64,000 nt of DNA from Streptomyces hokutonensis (GCF_000376565.1 NZ_BARG01000034.1:62001-126000), one strand, 5' to 3'. Numbered from the stretch's first letter, positions 17,951-26,556 are shown. A program made the numbers and translations. Notes: generated from the sequence alone by a model not told the origin.

Positions 17951-17968
17951 TAGCCGACCGGTCGCCTA
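17951..17968. promoter_or_regulatory. TetR-type operator upstream of the SDR/SnoaL operon
   Basis: On the minus strand the site reads TAGGCGACCGGTCGGCTA, a near-palindrome around CGACCGGTCG. It matches 16 of 18 bases with the site in front of the TetR gene at 21386-21403. The shared sequence and position imply control of this operon by that TetR protein. Confidence 0.8.
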
Positions 17969-18070
17969 TGTGTGAACGTAGGCGACCCGGAGAGGTGAAA
18001 GCAAAGGTCAGAAGGGCTTTTCCCAGGACCGGAATCCTCGCTACTGAGAGGCCCGGCCTCCCAGTCCACG

Positions 18071-18991
18071 TCAGCGGTGCGGGTCGCCCTCGGGCAGCCA
18101 GGCGTCCGGGGCGCGCAGCCCGAGGTCGCCGACGCCGTCGCACAGCGCGTCCACGGCGGCGAGTACGGCGGCACGCGTCTCGCCCTCGCGCCACACCAGC
18201 GACCAGGTCCAGTGGACCGCCGGCCCGACGACCTCGCGCCGTACGAGGTCGGGCGGCAGCGGAGTGGTCTGTCCCTTGGGCGAGTTGACGACCGGACGGC
18301 GGCTGCGGCGCACGTGGTCGAAGAAGGCGGGGCCGGTGATCCCGCCGTCGGAGATCGGCACCGCGTGCGCCCCGGTGTCGTGGGCCAGCTGCTCGGCGTA
18401 GACGTTCCAGGACGACCAGGACTGGGTGTCGTCGTCGAGGAGGACGGAGGTGTCCCGGGCGCGTACGTCACCGGTGTCGGCGCCGGTGGCCACCGCGTAC
18501 AGCCGGTCGGCGCCGAGCAGCCGGGCCCGCAGGCCGTGCCGCTTCAGGTCCTCGTCCCGTACCCAGCACACCGCGAGGTCCAGGCTGCCGTCCGCGACCC
18601 GGGCGGCCTGGGTGTGCGAGGGCGCGATCCACGCGTCCACATGGACCTGGGCCACACCGGCGGTGCGCGCGGTCAGGTCGGCGGGGAGCCAGTTGACGTA
18701 GCCGAGCCGGACCGGCTCCGAGCCCGCCAGCCGGCCTGCCCGGCGCCGGAGGTCGTCGGCGCGTTCCAGCAGGGCGCGGGTGTGCGGGAGCAGCGCGGCT
18801 CCGGCCGGGGTGAGGGAGACCGAGCGGCGGTCGCGGTCGAAGAGCCGTACGCCCAGATCGCGTTCGAGGGCCTTGATCTGCTGGGAGAGGGAGGGGCCCG
18901 CGATCAGGAGGCGGTCGGCGGCCCGGCCGAAGTTCAGCTCCTCGGCGACGGCGACGAAGTACCTCAGTTGGCGCAGCTCCACGCACGTCAT
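18071..18991 (-). CDS. LysR-family transcriptional regulator
   Basis: A 306-residue LysR protein. The N-terminal helix-turn-helix is LRQLRYFVAVAEELNFGRAA followed by LLIAGPSLSQQIKALERDLG, and the effector domain runs from about residue 90. It is transcribed away from the muconolactone-isomerase-like gene, with 139 bases between the two starts, the classical layout in which a LysR protein controls the divergent gene. ATG 18991 gives MTCVELRQL; GTG three codons later is an alternative. The effector may be an aromatic-catabolism intermediate, judged only from the neighbour. Confidence 0.84.
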   Translation of the reverse strand: MTCVELRQLRYFVAVAEELNFGRAADRLLIAGPSLSQQIKALERDLGVRLFDRDRRSVSLTPAGAALLPHTRALLERADDLRRRAGRLAGSEPVRLGYVNWLPADLTARTAGVAQVHVDAWIAPSHTQAARVADGSLDLAVCWVRDEDLKRHGLRARLLGADRLYAVATGADTGDVRARDTSVLLDDDTQSWSSWNVYAEQLAHDTGAHAVPISDGGITGPAFFDHVRRSRRPVVNSPKGQTTPLPPDLVRREVVGPAVHWTWSLVWREGETRAAVLAAVDALCDGVGDLGLRAPDAWLPEGDPHR

Positions 18992-19130
18992 GCTACGCGT
19001 GGCTGGGAGGCCGTATCTCTCAGCAGGGAGCAAGCCCGTCGTGGCGGCGGCGCCGGTCCCGGGCCACGATGAGGGCATGGAGACCCGGCACCCTGTCGCC
19101 TGGCCGGGCGGGCCCGAACGGAGCGAGGTC

Positions 19131-19424
19131 ATGCGAGAGTTCCTGGTCGAGATCACCACCACCGTCCCCGAGGGCACCGCCAGGGACGAGGTCGACCGGC
19201 GCCGCGCCGCCGAGGCCGTCCGCTCCCACGAACTGGCCGCCGCCGGTCACCTGGGACGGCTGTGGCGCCCGGTCGGCGAACGGCGCAGCATCGGCATCTG
19301 GCTCGCGGACGACGAGGACCAACTCCACGAGAAGGTACTCGGCACGCTGCCCCTCGCCCCTTGGATGACCTTCGCCGTCACCCCACTGGAACCGCACCCG
19401 AACGACCCCGGCCATGCGGAGTAA
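19131..19424 (+). CDS. Muconolactone delta-isomerase-like protein
   Basis: A 97-residue protein of the MIase fold. MREFLVEITTTVPEGTARDE, ELAAAGHLGRLWRPVGERRS, DEDQLHEKVLGTLPLAPWM and FAVTPLEPHPNDP follow the family pattern of muconolactone isomerase. The classical enzyme shifts the double bond in muconolactone during catechol ortho-cleavage. No other ortho-pathway gene is nearby, so the true substrate may differ. ATG 19131 has GGAG upstream; an in-frame ATG at 19077 would add 18 residues. It is divergent from a LysR gene and precedes an MFS gene by 30 bases. Confidence 0.8.
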   Translation: MREFLVEITTTVPEGTARDEVDRRRAAEAVRSHELAAAGHLGRLWRPVGERRSIGIWLADDEDQLHEKVLGTLPLAPWMTFAVTPLEPHPNDPGHAE

Positions 19425-19454
19425 CTCGCCCTGTCTGTAAGGGATTTGGCTGTC

Positions 19455-20722
19455 ATGAGCTCCAGCGCTCCGGTCTCCTCGGGCCGGGCGGACGGCCCGC
19501 TCCTGTCGCCCTGGGCGCATGTCGTGCGGGTCGCCGCGGCGCTCGCGGCGGGCATGGGGGTCGGCCGCTTCGTCTACACCCCGATCCTTCCGCTGATGCA
19601 CGCCCAGGCCGGGCTGTCCACCGACGCCGGGGCCCACCTGGCCACCGCCAACTACGTCGGCTATCTCATCGGCGCGCTCGCCGGCACCCTCTCCCCGCCC
19701 TGGTCCGCTCCCGCGCGGCCCTGCGCGGCTCGCTCGTCCTGCTGGTCTGCACGCTGGCCGCGATGACCGCCACGGACCACACCGGGGTGTGGCTCACGCT
19801 GCGGCTGCCGGCGGGCGCGGCAAGCGCGCTGATCTTCGTCGTCGCGGTCAACTCGCTCCTCGGCCACCTCCGGGGCCACCCGCCGCACCTGCCCGGCTGG
19901 GGCTTCGGCGGTGTCGGCGCCGGCATCGCGCTCTCCGGACTCCTGGTCCTCGCCCTGCGCCCGGTCGCGGACTGGCGGACCGCGTGGTGGGCATCGGCCG
20001 CGCTCGCCGCCGTCCTGGCGGCGGCCTCGTGGAATCTACGGCCGGAGGTGCCGACCGCGACTGTGTCTGCCGCGCACATGTCGCAAGACCCTACGACGCC
20101 CGTCGACCGCCGTTTCGCCGCCCTGTTCGTCAGCTACACCCTGGAGGGCGTCGGCTACATCGTCGCCGGGACCTTCCTGGTCGCGGCGATCGCGCAGGGC
20201 TCCCCGGGCCGGCTCGGCGGCGGGGCGTGGGTGCTCGTCGGACTGGCCGCCGTACCGTCCTCCGCGCTCTGGGCCCGGCTCGGCCGCCGCTGGTCGCGGC
20301 CCGGGCTGCTGCTGGTGGCGCTGGTGATCCAGGCGGTCGGCATCGCGCTGCCCGCGCTGGTCGGCGGGGTGGCCGCGGCCCTGGCCTCGGCGCTGCTGTT
20401 CGGCGCGACCTTCATCGGCGTCAGCACCCTCGCCCTGGCCACCGGGACCCAGTTGCGCTTCCCGCGCGCGGTGGCGCTGCTGACCGCCGGCTACTCCGTC
20501 GGCCAGATCCTCGGCCCGCTCGCCGTCGCCCCGCTGCTGCGCCACGGCTACCGCCCGGCCCTGCTCCTGGCCGCCGTGGTGGTCCTCGCCGCGGCCGTCG
20601 CCGCCGCCGTCCTGCGGTCCGGTTTCCCGCACCACGCGGTGGCGGTACGGCAGTCCGTGCCGGAGCGGGCCCGAGCAGGGCACAGCAGTCAACCCACAGC
20701 AGGGGGCTCAGCCACCCGGTAG
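19455..20722 (+). pseudogene. YbfB/YjiJ-type MFS transporter, broken by a one-base frameshift
   Basis: Two overlapping frames make one 12-helix transporter. From ATG 19455 the first ~80 residues ([35 protein letters not shown]) are in one frame. The rest ([20 protein letters not shown] onward to 20722) is in another. The switch falls at the run CCCC at 19693-19696. Adding a single C there restores LSPALVRSR and continuous homology. So either a C was lost from a five-C run or the sequence has an error. The repaired protein would be about 420 residues. It follows the isomerase-like gene closely and converges on the TetR gene, which may control it. Substrate unknown. Confidence 0.85.
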
Positions 20723-20777
20723 TCCTCGCCACCGCCCTGTGGATCGACGGACCGTGCCCGCCGACGCCGGCCGCCGG

Positions 20778-21377
20778 TCAAGCGGCGCGAGCCCCCAGCA
20801 GGGCGAGGCAGTTGGTCCAAAGGGGGCTCAGCCGCCCGGTGTTGTTGTAGAGCTTGGCGAACATCACCTGGCCCTCGAGCTGCGCGACGACGGACCGCGC
20901 GGCCTCCTTGGTGTCGGTGACGGTGACGTCCCCGCGGTCGCGGGCCGCGGTGACGACCGCGTCGACCATCTGCACCTGGGCGTCGAAGATCTCCTGGAGC
21001 CGCACACGGACGGTCTCGGTCTGATTGCTCATCTCCAGGCTGAGATTGCCGAACAGACAGCCCAGTACGGTCCCGCAGCCCTGCTGTCCGGCACGCAGAC
21101 CGGCCTCCGTCTCCTCGAACAGCCGCCGCAGCCGCTCCAGCGGTGCGGCGTCCCCACCGAGGACACGGGCCCACTCCCGCCGCTGCTCCGCCCAGTGCTC
21201 GTCGACGACGGCCAGGGCGAGGGCCTCCTTCGACTCGTAGAAGTAGTAGAAGCTGCCCTTCGGCACCCCGGCCGCCCGGCAGATCTCGGCCACTCCGAGC
21301 GCCGAGTAGCCGCGCTCCTCGAAGAGCGACCGCCCGGCGGCGAGGATCTTCTCTCCGGCATCACTGGTTCTGCCCAT
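20778..21377 (-). CDS. TetR-family repressor
   Basis: A 199-residue repressor. The N-terminal helix-turn-helix is ILAAGRSLFEERGYSALGVA with EICRAAGVPKGSFYYFYESK (residues 10-50). The C-terminal ligand domain has CGTVLGCLFGNLSLE, a pattern seen in TetR proteins that respond to reactive or carbonyl compounds; the ligand here is unknown. The palindrome TATACGACCGGTCGGCTA ends nine bases upstream of its ATG, which predicts autoregulation. The same site stands before the SDR/SnoaL operon 3.4 kb away. It converges with the frameshifted MFS gene. Confidence 0.9.
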   Translation of the reverse strand: MGRTSDAGEKILAAGRSLFEERGYSALGVAEICRAAGVPKGSFYYFYESKEALALAVVDEHWAEQRREWARVLGGDAAPLERLRRLFEETEAGLRAGQQGCGTVLGCLFGNLSLEMSNQTETVRVRLQEIFDAQVQMVDAVVTAARDRGDVTVTDTKEAARSVVAQLEGQVMFAKLYNNTGRLSPLWTNCLALLGARAA

Positions 21378-21385
21378 ACGACGAC

Positions 21386-21403
21386 TATACGACCGGTCGG
21401 CTA
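21386..21403. promoter_or_regulatory. TetR autoregulatory operator
   Basis: TATACGACCGGTCGGCTA is centred on the perfect ten-base palindrome CGACCGGTCG. It lies nine bases upstream of the TetR start and touches the stop codon of the GAF gene (21401-21403). Sixteen of 18 bases equal the site at 17951-17968 read on the minus strand. Confidence 0.82.
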
Positions 21404-21976
21404 TGGACCGCCGAGGTGCTCCAGCCGGGGCACCAGCTCCGCCGCGGTCGACTTGATCGTCTCCAGCCCCGGCCTCCCCCACGGCCGCGGCTCCGTGTCG
21501 ACGACACACACGGTGCCCAGCACCATCCCCGTGGAGTCGATGAGCGGCGCGCCCAGATAGGAACGGATGCCGAACTCGTCGACGACCGGATTCCCCGCGA
21601 ACCGCGGATAGTCGCAGACATCCTCAAGAACCAGCGCTTTGCGTCGGACCACCACATGGGGGCAGAACCCGTATTCACGCGCCAACTCCCGGCCCACCTC
21701 GGGTTTGGCGTGCTCCCCTCCCGTGGCGGCCCGGGGCAGCCCCGCACCGCCCGGTGTGTGCAGACCGGCGAAGAACTGCCGGTTCTCGTCGATGAAGTTG
21801 ACCATGGCGTACGGCGCCCCGGTCAGCTCGGCGAGCCGGTCCGCGAAGGCGTCCAGCGCCGGGTCCGGGTGCTCCCCCAGGCCCAACCCCCGCAGCCGCC
21901 GCACCCGCCCGGGCGCCTCCTTGTCCTCGGGCGTGAGCAGCAGACGACCGGCCGGACGCGGCGGGTCGTAGCTCAT
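21401..21976 (-). CDS. GAF-domain protein
   Basis: A 191-residue soluble protein consisting mainly of one GAF domain (about residues 45-185). DRLAELTGAPYAMVNFIDEN and RQFFAGLHTPGG are followed by EYGFCPHVVVRRKALVLEDV and SYLGAPLIDSTGMVLGTVCV. The conserved FCPHVV cysteine is typical of the GAF proteins found next to actinobacterial sensor kinases. It lies 61 bases downstream of the conservon GTPase gene in the same direction. A good GGAG stands seven bases before the ATG. It probably adds a redox or small-ligand sensing part to the conservon; that is inference. Confidence 0.82.
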   Translation of the reverse strand: MSYDPPRPAGRLLLTPEDKEAPGRVRRLRGLGLGEHPDPALDAFADRLAELTGAPYAMVNFIDENRQFFAGLHTPGGAGLPRAATGGEHAKPEVGRELAREYGFCPHVVVRRKALVLEDVCDYPRFAGNPVVDEFGIRSYLGAPLIDSTGMVLGTVCVVDTEPRPWGRPGLETIKSTAAELVPRLEHLGGP

Positions 21977-22037
21977 GGGCGTACTCCGTCCCTGTGGACG
22001 TATGGCATGGAGGAACTCCGTGAAGGGTGTGCGGGGA

Positions 22038-22655
22038 TCACATGTGGGCACCATGGCTCGGCGCGTGCGCCGGGGCGTGCTCGATGAGATGGCGTACAAG
22101 GGTCAGCAGGGTCTGCACCCCGGAACTGGAGATCCGCGCGTCGCAGCGCACGACCGGGATCCCCGGGTCGAGGTCTATGGCGGCCCGCACCTCCTCGGGG
22201 TCGTAGCGGTAGGAGCCGTCGAACTCGTTGATCGCGATGATGAATCCGAGGCCGCGCTGCTCGAAGAAGTCGACGGCGGCGAAGCACTCCTCCAGACGGC
22301 GGGTGTCGGCGAGGATGACCGCGCCGAGCGCGCCCTCGGACAGTTCGTCCCACATGAACCAGAACCGCTCCTGTCCGGGCGTGCCGAACAGATAGAGCAC
22401 GTGTTCCGGGTCGAGGGTGATCCGGCCGAAGTCCATCGCCACGGTCGTCTCGACCTTGTTCTCGATGCCTTCGAGATCGTCGGTCGCGGCACTGACCGTG
22501 GTGAGCAGCTCCTCCGTACTGAGCGGCGCGATCTCGCTCACCGCGCCGACGAAGGTCGTCTTGCCGACGCCGAAGCCGCCCGCCACCAGGATCTTCAGTG
22601 CGGTGGGGAAGGGATCGTGGCCGCTCTCGTAGTCAGAGCTGTCGTCGTAGTCCAT
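22038..22655 (-). CDS. cvnD: Conservon Ras-like GTPase (CvnD family)
   Basis: A 205-residue small GTPase of the MglA/CvnD type. The P-loop is VAGGFGVGKTT at 25-35, VAMDFGRI carries the switch region near 72, FGTPGQERFWFMWDEL is the G3 region near 90-105, and AINEFDG replaces the usual NKxD specificity motif. These GTPases act with a CvnA sensor kinase, a roadblock protein and a DUF742 protein as a membrane-linked switch. The start overlaps the end of the DUF742 gene by 23 bases, the standard conservon arrangement. Confidence 0.92.
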   Translation of the reverse strand: MDYDDSSDYESGHDPFPTALKILVAGGFGVGKTTFVGAVSEIAPLSTEELLTTVSAATDDLEGIENKVETTVAMDFGRITLDPEHVLYLFGTPGQERFWFMWDELSEGALGAVILADTRRLEECFAAVDFFEQRGLGFIIAINEFDGSYRYDPEEVRAAIDLDPGIPVVRCDARISSSGVQTLLTLVRHLIEHAPAHAPSHGAHM

Positions 22656-23010
22656 CGAGCACTGCCTCCAGAAGAGACCGGTCAGTGGGGTTGTGGTGGA
22701 ACTCGGGCGGCTTGGTGGTCAGCGCTCCGCAGTCGACCAGGTCCGACAGCAGCACCTTGGTGACCACCGCCGGCAGCTTCAGGTGGGCGGCGACCTCGGC
22801 GACCGAGACGGGCGCGCGGCACAGGTCGAGCGCCTGCGCGTGCTCGGGGCCGAGGTAGCCGAGGGGGGTGTTGCCGGTGGCCATCACCTGCGACAGGAGG
22901 TCGAGCGCGACGGACGGCCGGGTACGGCCGTTGCTGACCGTGAAGGGGCGCACAAGACGTCCGGCCGCGTCGTCCAACCAGGGCCCGTCGCCGGCCGTCG
23001 CCACGCTCAA
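22633..23010 (-). CDS. cvnC: Conservon DUF742 protein (CvnC family)
   Basis: A 125-residue DUF742 protein. LVRPFTVSNGRTRPSVALDL and LGYLGPEHAQALDLCRAPVS are followed by VAEVAAHLKLPAVVTKVLLS, a winged-helix-like segment, and DLVDCGALTTKPPEFH. The length and block order are those of conservon CvnC proteins, which bridge roadblock and GTPase components. Its start overlaps the CvnB stop in ATGA. It ends inside the cvnD coding region, so the two are coupled. No enzymatic residues are visible. Confidence 0.92.
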   Translation of the reverse strand: MSVATAGDGPWLDDAAGRLVRPFTVSNGRTRPSVALDLLSQVMATGNTPLGYLGPEHAQALDLCRAPVSVAEVAAHLKLPAVVTKVLLSDLVDCGALTTKPPEFHHNPTDRSLLEAVLDGLRRQL

Positions 23011-23441
23011 GGCCTCATCGCGGGGGATTCGACGGCGTGCTGGCGGGGCGCGGTCACGAGGTAGGGGCGGACGCTCTTGACCAGCATCGCCATCTCGTAG
23101 CCCAGCACGGCCGCGTCGGCCTCGCGGCCGGCCAGCACGGCGAGACAGGTGCCGGAGCCGGCGGTGGTGACGAAGAGCAGCGTCGAGTCGAGCTCGACGA
23201 CGACCTGCCGGACGTCCCCGCCGTCACCGAAGCGGACGCCCGCGCTCCGGCCGAGGGAGTACAGGCCGGAGGCCAGGGCCGCCATGTGGTCGGCGCTGTC
23301 GGGGTCGAGGCCGTGGACCGACTTCACGAGGCCGTCGCAGGAGAGCAGTACCGCGCTGGTGGTGTGCGGTACGCGCTGCACGAGGCCGCTCATCAGCCAG
23401 TCGAGATCGGATACATGGCCGGTCGGCGCGTCGCTCGCCAT
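23007..23441 (-). CDS. cvnB: Conservon roadblock/LC7 protein (CvnB family)
   Basis: A 144-residue roadblock/LC7 domain protein. LDWLMSGLVQRVPHTTSAVL, then LSCDGLVKSVHGLDPDSADH, then VVVELDSTLLFVTTAGSGTC are the expected strands and helices. Such proteins bind and stimulate the partner GTPase. ATG 23441 (MASDAPTGHVSDLDWLM) is the family start; frames running further upstream are Pro/Thr-rich and lack homology. GGAG lies ten bases before the ATG. The gene is 95 bases downstream of the sensor kinase gene. Confidence 0.92.
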   Translation of the reverse strand: MASDAPTGHVSDLDWLMSGLVQRVPHTTSAVLLSCDGLVKSVHGLDPDSADHMAALASGLYSLGRSAGVRFGDGGDVRQVVVELDSTLLFVTTAGSGTCLAVLAGREADAAVLGYEMAMLVKSVRPYLVTAPRQHAVESPAMRP

Positions 23442-23536
23442 GGTGGATCGACTCCTTGGGGTACGAAGGTCTGCGGGAGCGCGGGTGGGGGTGGGGCGGT
23501 GGGACGCCGTGGTCGTGGGGGTGGGGGCGTGCGTGG

Positions 23537-25618
23537 TCATCCGGCTGATGCGCTCCCGTCGTGCCGGGCGGTGAGGTCGTGACCGGGCACATGCGCGTGC
23601 GCTTCGGATATGGGCGCCGCGTCCATGTGGGGGGCGAGGGCGAGGGGCGGCATTTCCGTGTGGGCCGCGGGGGTGTGGTCGGAACCCATGGGGGGTGTGC
23701 TCATGTAGACCCCGCCCGTGTGGACTTCGGTCGAGCGCGGGAACTCCGTACGGTCTGTCTCCGTGTGGGCGGACTCCACGTGCGGCACGTCCGTATGCGA
23801 CGACGCCATGTCGGCCTCCTCCACCGACTCCGTTGCCTCCATGTGCTGTTGTGCCTCGGCCAGGCCGATCCCGCGTTGGAAGGCCGCCATCAGACCCGGG
23901 TCGTGGCCGGCGGCCTGCTCAAAGTCCTGGCGGGGTGCGGGGCCGCCGCGGAGCTGGGGTGCGATGTGCTCCTGGGCGCGGCGCCGGGGCAGCTGGGGCG
24001 GCTTGCCCATGGTGCCGCGGACCGCGCCGCCGCCTCGCGGGACGGGCGGTGTGGTCACGTTCGTCGCGACGGTCTGCCGGTCGTCGGGCCGGATGCCGGG
24101 TACGGCCTCCGCCGGATTGGCCCGCTCCACGTGGGCCCCGCGCACGGGCAGCGGCACCGGTCCGCTGCCGTTCGGCACGGGCGCGACGGGCGGTGCGGAG
24201 TCCCGTCGTTGATGCCGCCCGGGTGCCCCGGACTCACGCTGGGGCCGCCCCGGCGCGGCGGGCGTCGCCGCGGGCGCACCCTGCCGACCGGCGGCACGCC
24301 GACCGCCCGGGGCCCCGCCCGTCCCACCCTGCGGAGACTGCTGCGGAGGCAGCAGCGGCCGCCCGCCGCCCAAGGTGTCCTCCGGCTGCCCTACGGCTCC
24401 GGGGGCGCCCGGTGCCGTGCCCAACAGGGCCTGTGGCACGACGAGTACGGCCTGTACGCCGCCGTAGATGTTGTTCTGGAGGCGGACGTGGATGCCGTGG
24501 CGGCGGGCGAGTTGGGAGACCACGAACAGGCCGATGCGGCCGTCGGCCAGCAGGCTGGCGACGTTGACCTGGTCGGGGTCGGTGAGCAGGGCGTTCATCC
24601 GGCTCTGTTCGCCGACGGGCATGCCCAGGCCGCGGTCCTCCACCTCGACGGCGAGGCCCGAGGTCACGAGGTTGGCGCGGAGCAGGACCTGGGTGTGCGG
24701 GGCGGAGAACACCGTGGCGTTCTCGACGAGTTCGGCCAGCAGGTGGATCACGTCGGCGACGGCGTGCCCGCGCAGGGTGCCGTCGATGGGCGGCACGAGT
24801 TTGACGCGGGAGTACTGCTCGACCTCGGCGATGGCGGAGCGCAGCACCTCGGTCATGGAGACCGGGTTGCTCCACTGTCTGCGGGAGACGGCGCCGCCGA
24901 GGACGGCGAGGTTCTCGGCGTGGCGGCGGATGCGGGTGGCGAGGTGGTCGACGTGGAAGAGGCCCTTGAGCAGGTCGGGGTCCTCGATCTCGCTCTCCAG
25001 TTCGTCGAGGATGGAGATTTCCCGGTGCACGAGGGACTGAAGGCGCCGGGCGAGGTTGACGAAGACCTCGACCTTCTGTTCGCTGCCGGCCTGGCTGGAG
25101 AGCTGGGAGGCGGACACGACGGCGGTGACGGCGCCGTCGTGGGCGCGGGCCAGGTCGGCGGCGAGCAGGTCGAAGTCGTCGGCGTCCCCCGGCGGCCGGC
25201 TCCGCGGCTTGCGCTGGGGCGGGCCCTCGCCGCGGCGCAACGCCTCGACCAGGTCGCGCAGATCGGCCTCGCCGCGCGCGCTGTCGCGGCGCAGGGCGCC
25301 GATGCGGTCGCTGACGGAACCGGCCGCGCGACCGGCGGCCACGGCGGCGATCAGGATGCCCGCGCAGGTCACCGCCGTGGCTCCGGCGAGGACGCCCCAG
25401 AGGGTGAGGCTGTTGCGTGCTCCGGTGGAGCGGACGGTGAACAGGACGGCCGCGCTGGCGCTCAGCGCGACCGCGACGGGCGGCAGCACGGCGAGACGCA
25501 GGAGCTGGGATCGTATGTGCGTCTCGGGCAGTGCGGGCACGGGGCGGGCGGCCGGTCGCCCGTGCCGGCCGCCCTCACGGCGGTCTGCGCGTGCGGCCGG
25601 TGCACGGAGTTGAGACAT
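23537..25618 (-). CDS. cvnA: Conservon sensor histidine kinase (CvnA family)
   Basis: A 693-residue membrane kinase. Two helices lie at about 41-62 (LAVLPPVAVALSASAAVLF) and 72-95 (WGVLAGATAVTCAGILIAAV), separated by a very short loop, so there is no large external sensor. The dimerisation region includes VHREISILDELESEI and FHVDHLATRIRRHAENLAVL. The ATPase domain has HLLAELVENATVFSAP (N box), VEDRGLGM and GLFVVSQLARRHG. The last ~280 residues are Pro/Gly/Ala-rich and look disordered. ATG 25618 with GAGG six bases upstream is preferred to an ATG 41 codons further up. It is the first gene of the conservon. Confidence 0.92.
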   Translation of the reverse strand: MSQLRAPAARADRREGGRHGRPAARPVPALPETHIRSQLLRLAVLPPVAVALSASAAVLFTVRSTGARNSLTLWGVLAGATAVTCAGILIAAVAAGRAAGSVSDRIGALRRDSARGEADLRDLVEALRRGEGPPQRKPRSRPPGDADDFDLLAADLARAHDGAVTAVVSASQLSSQAGSEQKVEVFVNLARRLQSLVHREISILDELESEIEDPDLLKGLFHVDHLATRIRRHAENLAVLGGAVSRRQWSNPVSMTEVLRSAIAEVEQYSRVKLVPPIDGTLRGHAVADVIHLLAELVENATVFSAPHTQVLLRANLVTSGLAVEVEDRGLGMPVGEQSRMNALLTDPDQVNVASLLADGRIGLFVVSQLARRHGIHVRLQNNIYGGVQAVLVVPQALLGTAPGAPGAVGQPEDTLGGGRPLLPPQQSPQGGTGGAPGGRRAAGRQGAPAATPAAPGRPQRESGAPGRHQRRDSAPPVAPVPNGSGPVPLPVRGAHVERANPAEAVPGIRPDDRQTVATNVTTPPVPRGGGAVRGTMGKPPQLPRRRAQEHIAPQLRGGPAPRQDFEQAAGHDPGLMAAFQRGIGLAEAQQHMEATESVEEADMASSHTDVPHVESAHTETDRTEFPRSTEVHTGGVYMSTPPMGSDHTPAAHTEMPPLALAPHMDAAPISEAHAHVPGHDLTARHDGSASAG

Positions 25619-26067
25619 CTGCGTCCTCGTACTGGTGCGTCGGACCTGTTTGCTCGCGCGGGGTGCGCGATTCGGGCATACGCCATCGCGGTGCCGGTCG
25701 GGAGAGTCGAAGAATTCGGCCCTGCGTCGCCCGGCGGACACTCACAGTAGTCGTCAACGCATCAGGTGCGGTGGGCAGTTGACAAAGTCCCCCGGGGAGC
25801 GTCCCGCTCTGGTATGAGGCCTCGCACGACAGACCGATAACTCCGGCGGCCGCATGCCGAAGAAGGACAAAGAATCGATCGCCCCTGATCGGAACCGGTC
25901 ACGAACGGGCGCCGGGGGTCGGGGAGTTCGATGCGGCCCGGCTCCGCCGTTCGCCCGCTCCGGGCTCGGCGGCAGGGTCGGTGGAGCGATTTCGGCGGGT
26001 CCGTCCCGCCCTCCGCCGCAGCCCCGGAAGGTCACGGGCAGTGTCCGCCGGAGGCCTGCGGCCGAGC
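25619..26067. other. Divergent intergenic region between the conservon and a membrane-protein gene
   Basis: The region holds no recognisable gene. It contains TTGACA at 25779-25784, a well-placed -35-like element, but no matching -10 at 16-18 bases. The sequence from about 25860 to 26060 is coding-like in composition but matches no family. The promoter of cvnA must lie here. Confidence 0.5.
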
Positions 26068-26553
26068 ATGCGGAACCGATCCTGTCCGGGTGTTGTCCGG
26101 ACAGGAGTGGCGACTCTTCTGATTCTGATCCTGTTTCTCTCGCCGTTCGTGACACCGTTCGTGTTCGTGGCCGCGGCCGTGGGTCTCGCCTGGCGGGCCT
26201 TCCACCGGCTGCCGGTCAGCGGGTGGTGGCGGCTGCCGAGCGTCGGGACCTGCGCGCTGGTGGCGGTGCTGGCCGGCTCGGCGGCGCTCGGCGCGTACAC
26301 GTGGGGCGCCATGTCGGGGTTCTACATCCTGGACCCGGACCAGATGTGCGCGGCGAGGGGTGCGGCGGGCGATCACGTCGTGACACGGATGACGTTGCCG
26401 GTCAGTGCGCAGTGCGTCACGTCGGGCGGCGTGGGCACGGAGCTGGTGCCGGGCTGGGTGAACCCGGTGATCTTCCTGGGACTCCCCCTGCTGGTGCTCG
26501 CGCTCACGACGGGGAGCTACGTGGGAGTACGGCGGCTCCGCGCCCTGCGGTGA
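26068..26553 (+). CDS. Small three-helix membrane protein of unknown function
   Basis: A 161-residue protein. Strongly hydrophobic stretches are TLLILILFLSPFVTPFVFVA (about 15-40), GTCALVAVLAGSAALGAYTW (about 60-80) and VNPVIFLGLPLLVLALTTGS (about 130-150). Between the last two is a loop with two cysteines (QMCAARGAAGDHV, SAQCVTSGG). No family is recognised. The start is uncertain: ATG 26068 has GGAGG 13 bases upstream, and GTG codons at 25981 and 26106 are also in frame. It converges with the metallo-hydrolase gene across a strong hairpin. Confidence 0.65.
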   Translation: MRNRSCPGVVRTGVATLLILILFLSPFVTPFVFVAAAVGLAWRAFHRLPVSGWWRLPSVGTCALVAVLAGSAALGAYTWGAMSGFYILDPDQMCAARGAAGDHVVTRMTLPVSAQCVTSGGVGTELVPGWVNPVIFLGLPLLVLALTTGSYVGVRRLRALR

Positions 26554-26556
26554 GAC

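Noticed and set aside
23561-25750. 729-codon plus-strand frame over cvnA
   Set aside because: It is antisense to a clear conservon kinase; composition and lack of motifs mark it as a shadow.
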